Assembly (NCBI RefSeq): GCF_019754945.1
Contig: NZ_JAEUWU010000001.1
Span: 124,001 to 188,000 of the forward strand
Origin: Corynebacterium pseudokroppenstedtii
GTDB lineage: Bacteria > Actinomycetota > Actinomycetes > Mycobacteriales > Mycobacteriaceae
Length of the DNA: 64,000 nt
Direction of reading: 5' to 3'
The notes beneath the pieces were generated by a model. That model was given only the letters and a program-made list of their open reading frames with translations. It was not told the origin of the DNA and made no database searches. Below are positions 17,868-25,630 of the stretch, in pieces. Both the position numbers and the translations under genes were made by a program. Numbering within the stretch: the first letter of the stretch is position 1; every line of letters starts with the position of its first letter.

Positions 17868-19124
17868 ATGCCCTTTGACCAGCTACTTTCGTTGATACTC
17901 CTGGTTCTTGTGTTCTTACTGGCCATCAGTAAGAAGCTGAATATCGGTATCTTGGCCCTTGCCGCCACACTTCCTCTCGCCGTGATCGCGGGGGTTGACG
18001 CCAAGCAAGTTTTCGAGTTTTTCGACGGCAAACTTGTTGTTCTGATTGCCGGCGTCTCACTGCTCTTTGCCCACATGAAAGAGTCGGGCGCCTTGACGTG
18101 GTTGATAGTCAAAATTTTCGACGTCGTGGGGGACCGGGTTTACGTTTTGCCCTGGGCAGTGTTTATTTTGGGCGCTGCATTATCGACGGCGGGCGCTTTC
18201 GCTACCGCACCGATTGCGCTATTGGTGCCGATGGTGGCCTATGTGTCGTCGCGAACGCGCCACATGTTCTTCATTAACGAGCTTGCTGTGATTATTGGGG
18301 CGAATATGGCTGGTCCGTCGCCGTTGAACCCCGTCGGCGCTCTGATTAGTTCGATCGCTGCGGATCACAATGTATCCTACTCCAAGTGGGGCGTGTGGGC
18401 CGTCGCGATGGTGACCGCGGTGGTTGCCGTGGCTGTGCTCCAAGTTATTTTCACTGCAACGAAGTGGGGCCGTGCTCGCGCGAATATGAAGCCTGAGCAG
18501 GTCGTCGAAGGCGCAACCGATGATGCTGTGGAGCGGCCGGTTTATGCAATGTGCTCGGGCCTCGCCTTGATCATGTTCGTGGTCTGCGTGATTGCCTTCG
18601 GCTGGGATGTTGGATTGACCGCGATGGCGATGGTCGTCATTTTGCAGCTGGTCTTTAACCCGCCGGAGAAGGCGCTGCTGAAGACGGTGCCGTGGAATGC
18701 CATCATCCTGTTGACTGGTTTGCTGACGTATCTGGGTGTCATGAAGCACATTGGCACGATGGATTCGATCCAGCATGGCATGTTGTCTATCGGCAGCTCG
18801 GCCCTGCTTTTGGCCGCGATCGTGTACTTGACCACCTTGTTGTGCAATATTGAATCCTCGACGTTGGGCGTGTTGGGGCTTGCGTTGCCGATTGCGATGT
18901 CGTCGTTCCCGGGGAACGAGCATATGACGTGGGTGATTGCCGCGATTGCAGCCCCGGCGGCGTTGATGGTGGTCAACCCTGTGCACGTCGCCGGCACCTT
19001 GGTCGTCGCCCAGGTGCAGGAAGACAAGCAGAATAGGACGTTCCGTTTGTTGTTGAGCTTGGCGATTTCCATGGGCGTGATTGCCCCGCTCTTGCTGCTG
19101 ATCTACCCGATGATGGTGGTTTAA
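17868..19124 (+). CDS. SLC13/ion-transporter superfamily permease (MatC-like)
   Basis: A 418-residue polytopic membrane protein with about ten to twelve hydrophobic segments. The architecture is that of the ion-transporter superfamily (ArsB/NhaD, SLC13, MatC). The N-terminus LNIGILALAATLPLAVIAGV and the segment NMAGPSPLNPVGALISSIAAD fit the dicarboxylate-carrier MatC subgroup, where small dicarboxylates such as malonate are imported. The substrate is inferred from family resemblance only. No metabolic gene is adjacent. A stretch of about 600 bases without genes follows. Confidence 0.78.
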   Translation: MPFDQLLSLILLVLVFLLAISKKLNIGILALAATLPLAVIAGVDAKQVFEFFDGKLVVLIAGVSLLFAHMKESGALTWLIVKIFDVVGDRVYVLPWAVFILGAALSTAGAFATAPIALLVPMVAYVSSRTRHMFFINELAVIIGANMAGPSPLNPVGALISSIAADHNVSYSKWGVWAVAMVTAVVAVAVLQVIFTATKWGRARANMKPEQVVEGATDDAVERPVYAMCSGLALIMFVVCVIAFGWDVGLTAMAMVVILQLVFNPPEKALLKTVPWNAIILLTGLLTYLGVMKHIGTMDSIQHGMLSIGSSALLLAAIVYLTTLLCNIESSTLGVLGLALPIAMSSFPGNEHMTWVIAAIAAPAALMVVNPVHVAGTLVVAQVQEDKQNRTFRLLLSLAISMGVIAPLLLLIYPMMVV

Positions 19125-19720
19125 GGGCCCTAGTCGCCCGAGCCACCACGCCCGGCTACTATGCCGACACACCACGCGTGCCACCAGGTCGAATCGCTTT
19201 TTTCTGGCCGGACGCGTAACCTGTTGGGGACTGAGCGCACCGGCTGGAGCCCACGATTCTTGCGAATAGGCACCTGCCTCACCTGCGTTTGGGTTCCGAC
19301 GGGATGGCTTCACAAGGTCCGCCCGTGGGAGTGTGATAGCTGCTTTTCCATCGTCGCTGTTGAGACAGCCGGTGACCAATGAGTGGCTATCGTGATGTGA
19401 AACGTTGTTGAGTACCGACGAATACCGTTACGTCCTCACTCGTGAACCTCTGAGCTGTGTTCACCGTTCTACTTCTTGTCGACGCTGACCTTCTTCCCCT
19501 TACTACTGTTGCGATCTTTTGCGCTCTCGGGCGACCCTCGGGCGAATTGCGTGACAGAGCCTTCTGGCGAAGTCGAGTGTGAAAGCTGTTGGCGAAGAAG
19601 TGCGGTTGAGTGTCCAGCCCGGTTGAGAGTTCACCAGTGATGGTCTCCGATGAAGTTACGCGCGTTGGATGTGAGCGTTGAAACGGATATGTCGGGCAGA
19701 AAATAGATGGGTAAAAATAT
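19125..19720 (+). other. Long leader/intergenic region upstream of the DEAD-box helicase gene
   Basis: These 596 bases contain no convincing gene. A 73-codon frame at 19161-19382 has no ribosome binding site or family features. A tandem direct repeat CTCGGGCGA occurs at 19526-19534 and 19537-19545 (11-base period). Cold-induced RNA helicase genes often have long 5' UTRs, so part of this may be transcribed leader. Confidence 0.5.
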
Positions 19721-22252
19721 ATGGCTGACGAGCCCAGCACCCCGACCGACTTTGAGACAGACTCCGTTAAGGGAGGCGAGAGCGCAAGCTCCGCAATGGG
19801 AAATGAGAGTGAAGGCCCGACGCAGGGCACTGACATGAGTGTGAATGAGAATGTGGATGAGCAACGCGGCGCTGAGGATGATGCGTTGACGTTGAACGAC
19901 GTGATCTCCGCTGATTCGGTGGATGATTCGAAGAATAAGTCTGAGCCGACGACGAGGTCAGACTTGGCAGATAAAGCAGATGAGGCGCACACCGCTCCCA
20001 GTGATGACAGCGGTGAGGAAGACCGCACGGAGGATGCACCTGAGCAGGAAGGCGTCGAACAGGACAACTCCACGCCGGAAAGCGCCGAGCAGGAGAGCGC
20101 CAAGGATGGCGAATCTGAGAACGCCGACGGAAAGACCAACGAGGACGCGTCCGGTAAGGAATCGTCGGAAAAAGAAAACGCTGACAAAGAGGCATCCGAT
20201 TCCGATGATGACGAGGACGATGGCCCGTCCTTCGACGACCTTGATTTGAGTGATGACGTCGTCCGTGCTGTGAAAAAGGTCGGGTTTGAGACCCCATCGC
20301 CTATTCAGGCGGCCACGATTCCGATTCTCGCCCAGGGGCGGGACGTTGTCGGCCTAGCTCAGACCGGTACCGGTAAGACTGCTGCGTTCGCGCTTCCGAT
20401 CTTGTCGCGTTTGGACCGGTCGCAGAAGAAGCCTCAAGCATTGGTGCTGTCGCCGACGCGTGAGCTCGCGCTGCAGGTGGCAGATGCATTCCAGGAATTC
20501 GCTGACCATTTGGGTGGCGTGCATGTCCTCCCGATTTATGGTGGTCAGTCGTACGGCATCCAGCTGTCGGGCTTGCGGCGTGGAGCCCACATCGTGGTGG
20601 GCACGCCCGGTCGCGTGATTGATCATTTGGAACGCGGCAGCCTGGATCTTTCTGAGCTCAGGTACCTCGTCTTGGATGAGGCGGATGAGATGCTCAACAT
20701 GGGTTTCCAGGAGGACGTTGAGCGTATTCTCGCTGACACTCCGGAGCATAAGCAGACTGCGTTGTTCTCTGCGACGATGCCGGCGTCGATCCGTCGGTTG
20801 TCAAAGCAGTACCTGGAGGATCCGCGTGAAGTCACGATTAAGTCGCAACAGCGCACGGCGGACAACATCCACCAGCAGTATTTGCTGGTCAACCACCACT
20901 ACAAGCTGGACGCCTTGACTCGTATCCTCGAGGTCACCGAGTTCGACGCGATGATCATGTTCGCGCGGACAAAGCAGAACACCGAGGAGCTCGCGGAGAA
21001 GCTTCGTGCCCGCGGGTTCTCTGCCGCCGCGATTAACGGTGACATGGCGCAGAATCAGCGTGAACGGACCGTCGATCAGCTGCGCGATGGTCGCCTGGAC
21101 ATTCTGGTTGCGACGGATGTGGCCGCTCGCGGCTTGGATGTGGAGCGCATTTCCCACGTCGTCAACTATGACATCCCGCACGATACGGAGTCATATGTGC
21201 ACCGTATTGGGCGTACAGGCCGTGCGGGGCGTTCCGGTGAAGCGATCTTGTTTGTGACCCCGCGTGAGCGGCGCTTGCTGAGGTCCATCGAGCGTGCCAC
21301 CAAGTCCTCGATTGAGGAAATGCAATTGCCGACGGTTGATGAGGTCAATGAGACTCGCAAGGCGAAGTTTGCGCAGTCGATCACGGAGTCCTTGGCGGAC
21401 CCGCAGGTTGATTTGTTCCGTGGCCTGATCAACTCCTACGCCGAGGAGCACGAAACACCGCTGGCAGATATTGCTGCTGCACTCGCAACGCAATCGCAAT
21501 CGGGTGATGAATTCCTGCTAAAGGAAGACACCATCCGACGCAACGATCGTCGCAATGATCGACGCGGCCGCCGGAATGACCGCGAACCCGATACCCGTAG
21601 CTTGAACGAGCGCTTCAGCGGTAAGGAGCCCCCGCGGTTCACTGATCGCACGGGTAAAGAAATGGCTGTGTACAAGATCGCCGTGGGTAAGCGCCAGCAG
21701 GTTCGGCCGGGTGCGATTGTGGGTGCCATCGCGAACGAAGGCGGACTCAACTCCCGTGATTTCGGTAAGATTTCGATCTTCTCGGAGCACTCCTTGGTTG
21801 AGCTCCCCGCGGATCTGCCGATGGAAGTTTTTGAGGCATTGGAGGACACGCGTGTGTCCGGCCAGCTCATTAAGATTGAGCCGGATCCGGGTGCGCCGGC
21901 AGGTCGGCCGGGTGCACACAAGCGGGATCGCCAGTCGGGTGATCGACGTGGCGGCCGGTTCAATGATCGTGGTCATGGTGACCGTCGTTCACGTGGTCGT
22001 GATGGTGGTCGCGGTTTCAATGACCGTGGATTCCGTGGGCGTGGCCGTGACGATCGGGGCCGTGATGATCGCGGTCGCGGTGGTCGCGATTCATGGGATC
22101 GCGGAGACCGACGCCGCGACGGTGGTCGCAATGATCGTCGTGATGGGGGTCGCAATGATCGGAACCGTGGTGGCCGTGATTGGAACGGCCGAGGTGGTCG
22201 TGGTTTTAACGATCGTGGTTTCCGTGGTCGTGGTCGCGACGACCGGTACTAA
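19721..22252 (+). CDS. deaD: DEAD-box ATP-dependent RNA helicase (DeaD/CsdA-type)
   Basis: An 843-residue helicase. Residues 1-180 are an acidic Glu/Asp/Ser/Lys-rich extension. The core then shows the Q motif (FETPSPIQ), AQTGTGKT, PTRELALQ, TPGR, DEAD, SAT, ARGLDVE and HRIGRTGRAG. After the core comes a DbpA-type RNA-binding domain (KIAVGKRQQVRPGAIVGAIANEGGL) and an Arg/Gly/Asp-rich tail of about 110 residues (RGRDDRGR-type repeats). Such helicases unwind structured RNA during ribosome assembly and in the cold. The acidic head and basic RGG-like tail are both predicted disordered. No strong ribosome binding site precedes ATG 19721. Confidence 0.94.
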   Translation: MADEPSTPTDFETDSVKGGESASSAMGNESEGPTQGTDMSVNENVDEQRGAEDDALTLNDVISADSVDDSKNKSEPTTRSDLADKADEAHTAPSDDSGEEDRTEDAPEQEGVEQDNSTPESAEQESAKDGESENADGKTNEDASGKESSEKENADKEASDSDDDEDDGPSFDDLDLSDDVVRAVKKVGFETPSPIQAATIPILAQGRDVVGLAQTGTGKTAAFALPILSRLDRSQKKPQALVLSPTRELALQVADAFQEFADHLGGVHVLPIYGGQSYGIQLSGLRRGAHIVVGTPGRVIDHLERGSLDLSELRYLVLDEADEMLNMGFQEDVERILADTPEHKQTALFSATMPASIRRLSKQYLEDPREVTIKSQQRTADNIHQQYLLVNHHYKLDALTRILEVTEFDAMIMFARTKQNTEELAEKLRARGFSAAAINGDMAQNQRERTVDQLRDGRLDILVATDVAARGLDVERISHVVNYDIPHDTESYVHRIGRTGRAGRSGEAILFVTPRERRLLRSIERATKSSIEEMQLPTVDEVNETRKAKFAQSITESLADPQVDLFRGLINSYAEEHETPLADIAAALATQSQSGDEFLLKEDTIRRNDRRNDRRGRRNDREPDTRSLNERFSGKEPPRFTDRTGKEMAVYKIAVGKRQQVRPGAIVGAIANEGGLNSRDFGKISIFSEHSLVELPADLPMEVFEALEDTRVSGQLIKIEPDPGAPAGRPGAHKRDRQSGDRRGGRFNDRGHGDRRSRGRDGGRGFNDRGFRGRGRDDRGRDDRGRGGRDSWDRGDRRRDGGRNDRRDGGRNDRNRGGRDWNGRGGRGFNDRGFRGRGRDDRY

Positions 22253-22262
22253 ACCGGCAGTT

Positions 22263-22282
22263 GGGCGGGACTGAACCCGCCC
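22263..22282 (+). terminator. Hairpin just after deaD
   Basis: GGGCGGG (22263-22269) pairs with CCCGCCC (22276-22282) across a six-base loop, starting 11 bases after the deaD stop. No T tract follows directly, so termination may need the second hairpin downstream or Rho. Confidence 0.5.
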
Positions 22283-22306
22283 TGAACCAGTAATAAAACA
22301 AAACCG

Positions 22307-22335
22307 GAGGCCGGCAGCATTGCGCTGTCGGCCTC
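22307..22335 (-). terminator. Intrinsic terminator between convergent genes
   Basis: GAGGCCGGCAGC (22307-22318) pairs with GCTGTCGGCCTC (22324-22335) with one wobble pair and a five-base loop. On the minus strand it is followed by a T-rich tail (TTTTGTTTTATT), which suits termination of the membrane-protein gene ending at 22367. It may also stop deaD transcripts. Confidence 0.8.
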
Positions 22336-22366
22336 TCGCAGTTATACGTCCTATGGCGCCAACGAC

Positions 22367-22849
22367 TTAAGGCCGGAAGAACATCAAGATAGCGGTGATA
22401 ACCCACAGGGCGTTGAAAATCCCGGAGAACATGTTGAGCATTCCCGGCGTCTTATCCCATTGTGCGGGCGGAACCTCGTCAGGTTCGATGTCGTCGGCTT
22501 CGTCGAGAAGATTCAGATCAGCGATCAGGGTCCTTTGCTTAGGGACGATCACGAAGAAGAGGATTCCCCACCCAATCACCGTCAGCAATATGCCGGTGTG
22601 GATGAAGTAGTTCTTGAGGGCACCATCGACGGTAAAGAGGGCACCAAATCCGATAAGGGGAACGAGCAAGGACCACAATCCGTAGGCTTTGGTGATCGAG
22701 TGCAGCGATTGGGCTCGGCCTCGCGCTAACTCATCACCGTTATGCGCTGCTTGTGCAGCTTTGGGGAATTGTGAGGTGGCTACCATGACAGGGCCGATCA
22801 GGATGATCGCCGCAATGACGTGGATAAGCACCATGAAATGTTCAGGCAC
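22367..22849 (-). CDS. Small integral membrane protein, unknown function
   Basis: A 160-residue protein with four hydrophobic segments, near residues 7-25, 56-75, 84-103 and 141-158. The first loop has a His/Gly/Asp-rich stretch and the third loop is acidic (LLDEADDIEPDEVPP). The start ATG 22849 is preceded on the minus strand by an AAAGGA-like site. The first helix (MVLIHVIAAIILIGPVM) resembles the DUF2269 type of four-helix membrane protein, a weak assignment. It is convergent with deaD and shares the terminator region. Confidence 0.72.
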   Translation of the reverse strand: MPEHFMVLIHVIAAIILIGPVMVATSQFPKAAQAAHNGDELARGRAQSLHSITKAYGLWSLLVPLIGFGALFTVDGALKNYFIHTGILLTVIGWGILFFVIVPKQRTLIADLNLLDEADDIEPDEVPPAQWDKTPGMLNMFSGIFNALWVITAILMFFRP

Positions 22850-23023
22850 GATGTGTCCTTTTCTTTGGGGTCAGGGGTCGTCAATGAATACGTCGTCAGT
22901 TAATAGGGTACCTGCCAGCGAGTAGTGGCCGGTCGAGGGGTCGATGACATGACACGAAGTCAGATTCGACGTTGAGCGTGGTGGCGTGGCGATGCGCTGG
23001 CCCCGGTGTGCTGTTTGGTTTTC

Positions 23024-23683
23024 TCAACAGGCCTCCCGAAGCGCGCTCGCGTCCCGTTGAGTCAGCGCGAGATCGTACGCGACAATCACCTTGGCGTAGG
23101 TAGTGGCGTACCAGCAGGCTTGTCGTGTGCTCGGCGGCATCCATTCTTCCGGCGTTTTGTCGCTCTTTGTCCTGTTCACATGTGAATCGGTCACCACCAG
23201 ATTCCGTTTCCTGTCATTGGCAAAGCTCATCCGTTCCTCGCGCGACCACCGTGCCGCACCCAGGTCCCACGCGGCAGCGAGTGGCACGATGTGGTCGATG
23301 TCGATAGACCCGATGGTGAGGCTCTTCCCTGTGTAGGGGTCGAGTCCATGCCCGCCGACAACGTCACAGGTGTCAGCCGTTTTTATGTCATCAAGTTGTT
23401 CGCGAAGAACATGTTGCCGGGTCGTGCACCACGTGCCTTGTGGGGTAGGGGATCGCGCCCACCCATCCCCGAACTTATCGCGCTGATACCCCAGAATTGT
23501 GGTCCGGTAGTCAATAATTCGTGCCGACGACAGAAGCGCGTCCAAGGACCGACGCTCGTTGGTTTCGGGGCGATGCTTAATGGCGACGATCGTTGCAAGG
23601 AAGAGCCCACTGACCAGGACGAGAGTGACGACGCTGAGCCCGCGTCGGCAATAAGTACGCGGAGATGAAAAAACGTGGAGCAC
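23024..23683 (-). CDS. Exported/membrane-anchored HNH nuclease (DUF1524-like)
   Basis: A 219-residue protein with one N-terminal hydrophobic segment (about residues 15-34: signal peptide or anchor), then a nuclease domain. The core DIDHIVPLAAAWDLGA and the downstream ANDRKRNLVVTDSHVNRTKSDKTPEEW fit the HNH/DUF1524 family of extracellular nucleases found in many Actinobacteria. Four Cys may form disulphides. GTG 23683 is the only possible conventional start, since a stop lies three codons upstream. It lies inside the hairpin that ends putP transcription and has no clear ribosome binding site. It may serve nutrient acquisition or competition; this is inference. Confidence 0.8.
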   Translation of the reverse strand: MLHVFSSPRTYCRRGLSVVTLVLVSGLFLATIVAIKHRPETNERRSLDALLSSARIIDYRTTILGYQRDKFGDGWARSPTPQGTWCTTRQHVLREQLDDIKTADTCDVVGGHGLDPYTGKSLTIGSIDIDHIVPLAAAWDLGAARWSREERMSFANDRKRNLVVTDSHVNRTKSDKTPEEWMPPSTRQACWYATTYAKVIVAYDLALTQRDASALREAC

Positions 23684-23705
23684 GTCTGTTTAGACGCACT
23701 CCACG
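23668..23705 (-). terminator. Rho-independent terminator of putP
   Basis: CGTGGAGCACGTCT (23674-23687) pairs with AGACGCACTCCACG (23692-23705) at 12 of 14 positions with a four-base loop. Read on the minus strand, it is followed by six T (plus-strand A run 23668-23673). It lies about 20 bases after the putP stop and overlaps the start of the HNH nuclease gene. Confidence 0.88.
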
Positions 23706-23725
23706 TAGTGAGGTTCCAAGGAAAA

Positions 23726-25321
23726 CTAGGCCTTGATGTTGCCTTCCTCGATCTTTTCCTGAGCTGTGGCGATGTTCAGCTCGGGGTTGGCTTCCGCGAC
23801 ACGGGCGAGGCGGGAGGCCTCGTCGAAGCCGTCGGTGATGCTCTTGTCAGGTTCGGGCGTCGCCAAGGTCACGGCGATCATAGCGATTGTGCTGCAAATG
23901 ACGCCTGGGATCATCTCGTAGAGTCCGTTGCCGAACGGGGTGTCAACGATCCACTGGCCCCAGACGAAGGCCACGACCGCACCAGTGACCATTCCGGCCA
24001 GAGCACCCTGGTAGTTCAGACGACGCCAGTACAGTGCGGCCACCACCATCGGGCCGAACGCAGAACCGAAGCCGGCCCAGGCGAAGGACACCAGGTTGAG
24101 GATCTGGCTGTTCGGATCCAAGGCCAGCAGGGCGGCGACGACGGCCACCATGATCACTGCAGCGCGGGAAAGGTTGATCAACGTCTTGTGGCTCGCGTTC
24201 TTGTTGATCAGCCCGTTGTAAATGTCCTCAACCAGCGCAGAGGAGACAACGAGCAGCTGGGAAGCGATCGTCGACATGATAGCCGCGAGAACCGCCGTCA
24301 AAATAAGACCAGCGATCAGCGGGTGGAACAGGATCTGTCCCATATCCAGGAAGATCGTCTCGTAGTTGACGGTGTCGTCGATGTGGATTGAGGGGTCCTG
24401 GCCGAAGAAGGAAGGCCCAATGACGGCCACCATGGTTGCGCCGATGATGCAGAGGGACATCCACACAACGCCGTAGCGACGTCCGGATCGTGCCTCAGAC
24501 GGCTTACGCAGAGCCATGAAGCGAACAATGATGTGTGGCTGTCCGAAGTAACCCAAGCCCCATGCCAATCCTGAGATGGCGGTGACGAAGGACACGCCGT
24601 TGAACAGGGAGAACCAGTGGGGGTTGGAGCTCAGTGCTTCGTGGAAGCCGTAGTTGTGCTGGGTCTGGTAGGTCCAGATTGAGCCGGCGTCGTGCATGTG
24701 CAGCAAAGCGAAGGTGGGGACCAGGATCAGCGCGATGAACATGATCAGGCCCTGGACCGTATCCGTGTAGGACACAGCCAAGAAACCACCGATGAAGGTG
24801 TACGCAACGGTCACGCACGCAATGACCAGCATGCCGACGAGGTAGTTGCCGCCGAAGGTCGACTGGAAGTACTTGCCGCCTGACACCATTCCCGACGCGA
24901 CGTAGAAGGTGAAGAAAACCAGAATGATGAGGCCAGCGGCGATGCGGAGCGCATGGCTCTTGTCGTTGAGCCGCTTTTCCAAGAACGACGGAATGGTAAT
25001 GGAGTTATCGGCGATCTCTGTGTAGGAACGCAGTCGTGGTGCTGTCCACTTCCAGTTGGCCCAACAGCCGATGAGGAGGCCAATGGGCATCCACAGCTGG
25101 CCGAAGCCCGACACATACATGGCGCCAGGCAGCCCCATGAGGAGCCAGCCGGACATGTCCGACGCCCCGGCAGAGAGTGCGGCGACGAACGGGTGCAGGC
25201 CGCGCCCGCCGAGCATGTAATCGTCGTATTCATCGGTTTGGCGGAACGAATACAGACCTATCGCAAGCATGGCGAGCAGATAGATCACCATGGCGATAAT
25301 GAACCACGTTTGTTGACTCAC
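23726..25321 (-). CDS. putP: Sodium/proline symporter PutP (SSS family)
   Basis: A 531-residue sodium:solute symporter with about 13 transmembrane helices. ALSAGASDMSGWLLMGLPGAMY and FGQPHIIVRFMA are hallmark PutP segments and carry residues linked to Na+ and proline binding. GTG 25321 is chosen because GAGGAG lies eight bases upstream on the minus strand; an upstream in-frame ATG would add 15 residues that do not resemble the family. The gene is divergent from the SNF2 operon and ends in a strong terminator. Likely role: proline uptake for nutrition or osmoprotection. Specificity within the family is inferred. Confidence 0.92.
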   Translation of the reverse strand: MSQQTWFIIAMVIYLLAMLAIGLYSFRQTDEYDDYMLGGRGLHPFVAALSAGASDMSGWLLMGLPGAMYVSGFGQLWMPIGLLIGCWANWKWTAPRLRSYTEIADNSITIPSFLEKRLNDKSHALRIAAGLIILVFFTFYVASGMVSGGKYFQSTFGGNYLVGMLVIACVTVAYTFIGGFLAVSYTDTVQGLIMFIALILVPTFALLHMHDAGSIWTYQTQHNYGFHEALSSNPHWFSLFNGVSFVTAISGLAWGLGYFGQPHIIVRFMALRKPSEARSGRRYGVVWMSLCIIGATMVAVIGPSFFGQDPSIHIDDTVNYETIFLDMGQILFHPLIAGLILTAVLAAIMSTIASQLLVVSSALVEDIYNGLINKNASHKTLINLSRAAVIMVAVVAALLALDPNSQILNLVSFAWAGFGSAFGPMVVAALYWRRLNYQGALAGMVTGAVVAFVWGQWIVDTPFGNGLYEMIPGVICSTIAMIAVTLATPEPDKSITDGFDEASRLARVAEANPELNIATAQEKIEEGNIKA

Positions 25322-25630
25322 AAAGACTCCTCGGTGGTTAGCGTGCTGGGACAGCAGTTCCATCAATCATGAACTGCTACGAATAGGGACAAAGAATACA
25401 AACAAATACGAATAGAAAAATTGGGGATTGATAAAAGAGCGTTTTCAGGGTGTCACGGATAAGTAGGCGTATCAAATCCGGCGGGCAGTTTTGCCCACAC
25501 TGATCCTTAGTTTTTTTCGTGGTTTTCACGTCGTTGTCACGTGGTTTCGCCGATTCTATCGAAAATATGTTCGACGGTGTTGTGTAGATGTTTCGACGGC
25601 TTGTCTCGTGGGCCTGGTATCAATGAAACC
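25322..25630. promoter_or_regulatory. Divergent control region between putP and the SNF2 operon
   Basis: A 309-base gap that must hold both promoters. Near putP lies a 9-base direct repeat TACGAATAG at 25378-25386 and 25407-25415 (29 bases apart) in an A-rich tract. A small dyad GGGCA-GTTT-TGCCC lies at 25483-25496, and a T7 run follows at about 25510. I cannot assign exact -35/-10 boxes with confidence. Confidence 0.45.

Noticed and set aside
18219..19379. A 386-codon open frame on the minus strand
   Set aside because: It lies antisense to the SLC13-type permease, is extremely His/Arg/Gln-rich, and has no domain, ribosome binding site or conserved motif. It is a shadow of the opposite coding frame.
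19161..19382. Possible 73-residue gene upstream of deaD
   Set aside because: No ribosome binding site, no domain, and a composition unlike the genes around it; treated as part of the noncoding leader.
19387..20187. Serine-rich 266-codon minus-strand frame
   Set aside because: It is antisense to the acidic N-terminal extension of the DEAD-box helicase and reflects its Asp/Glu/Ser codons.
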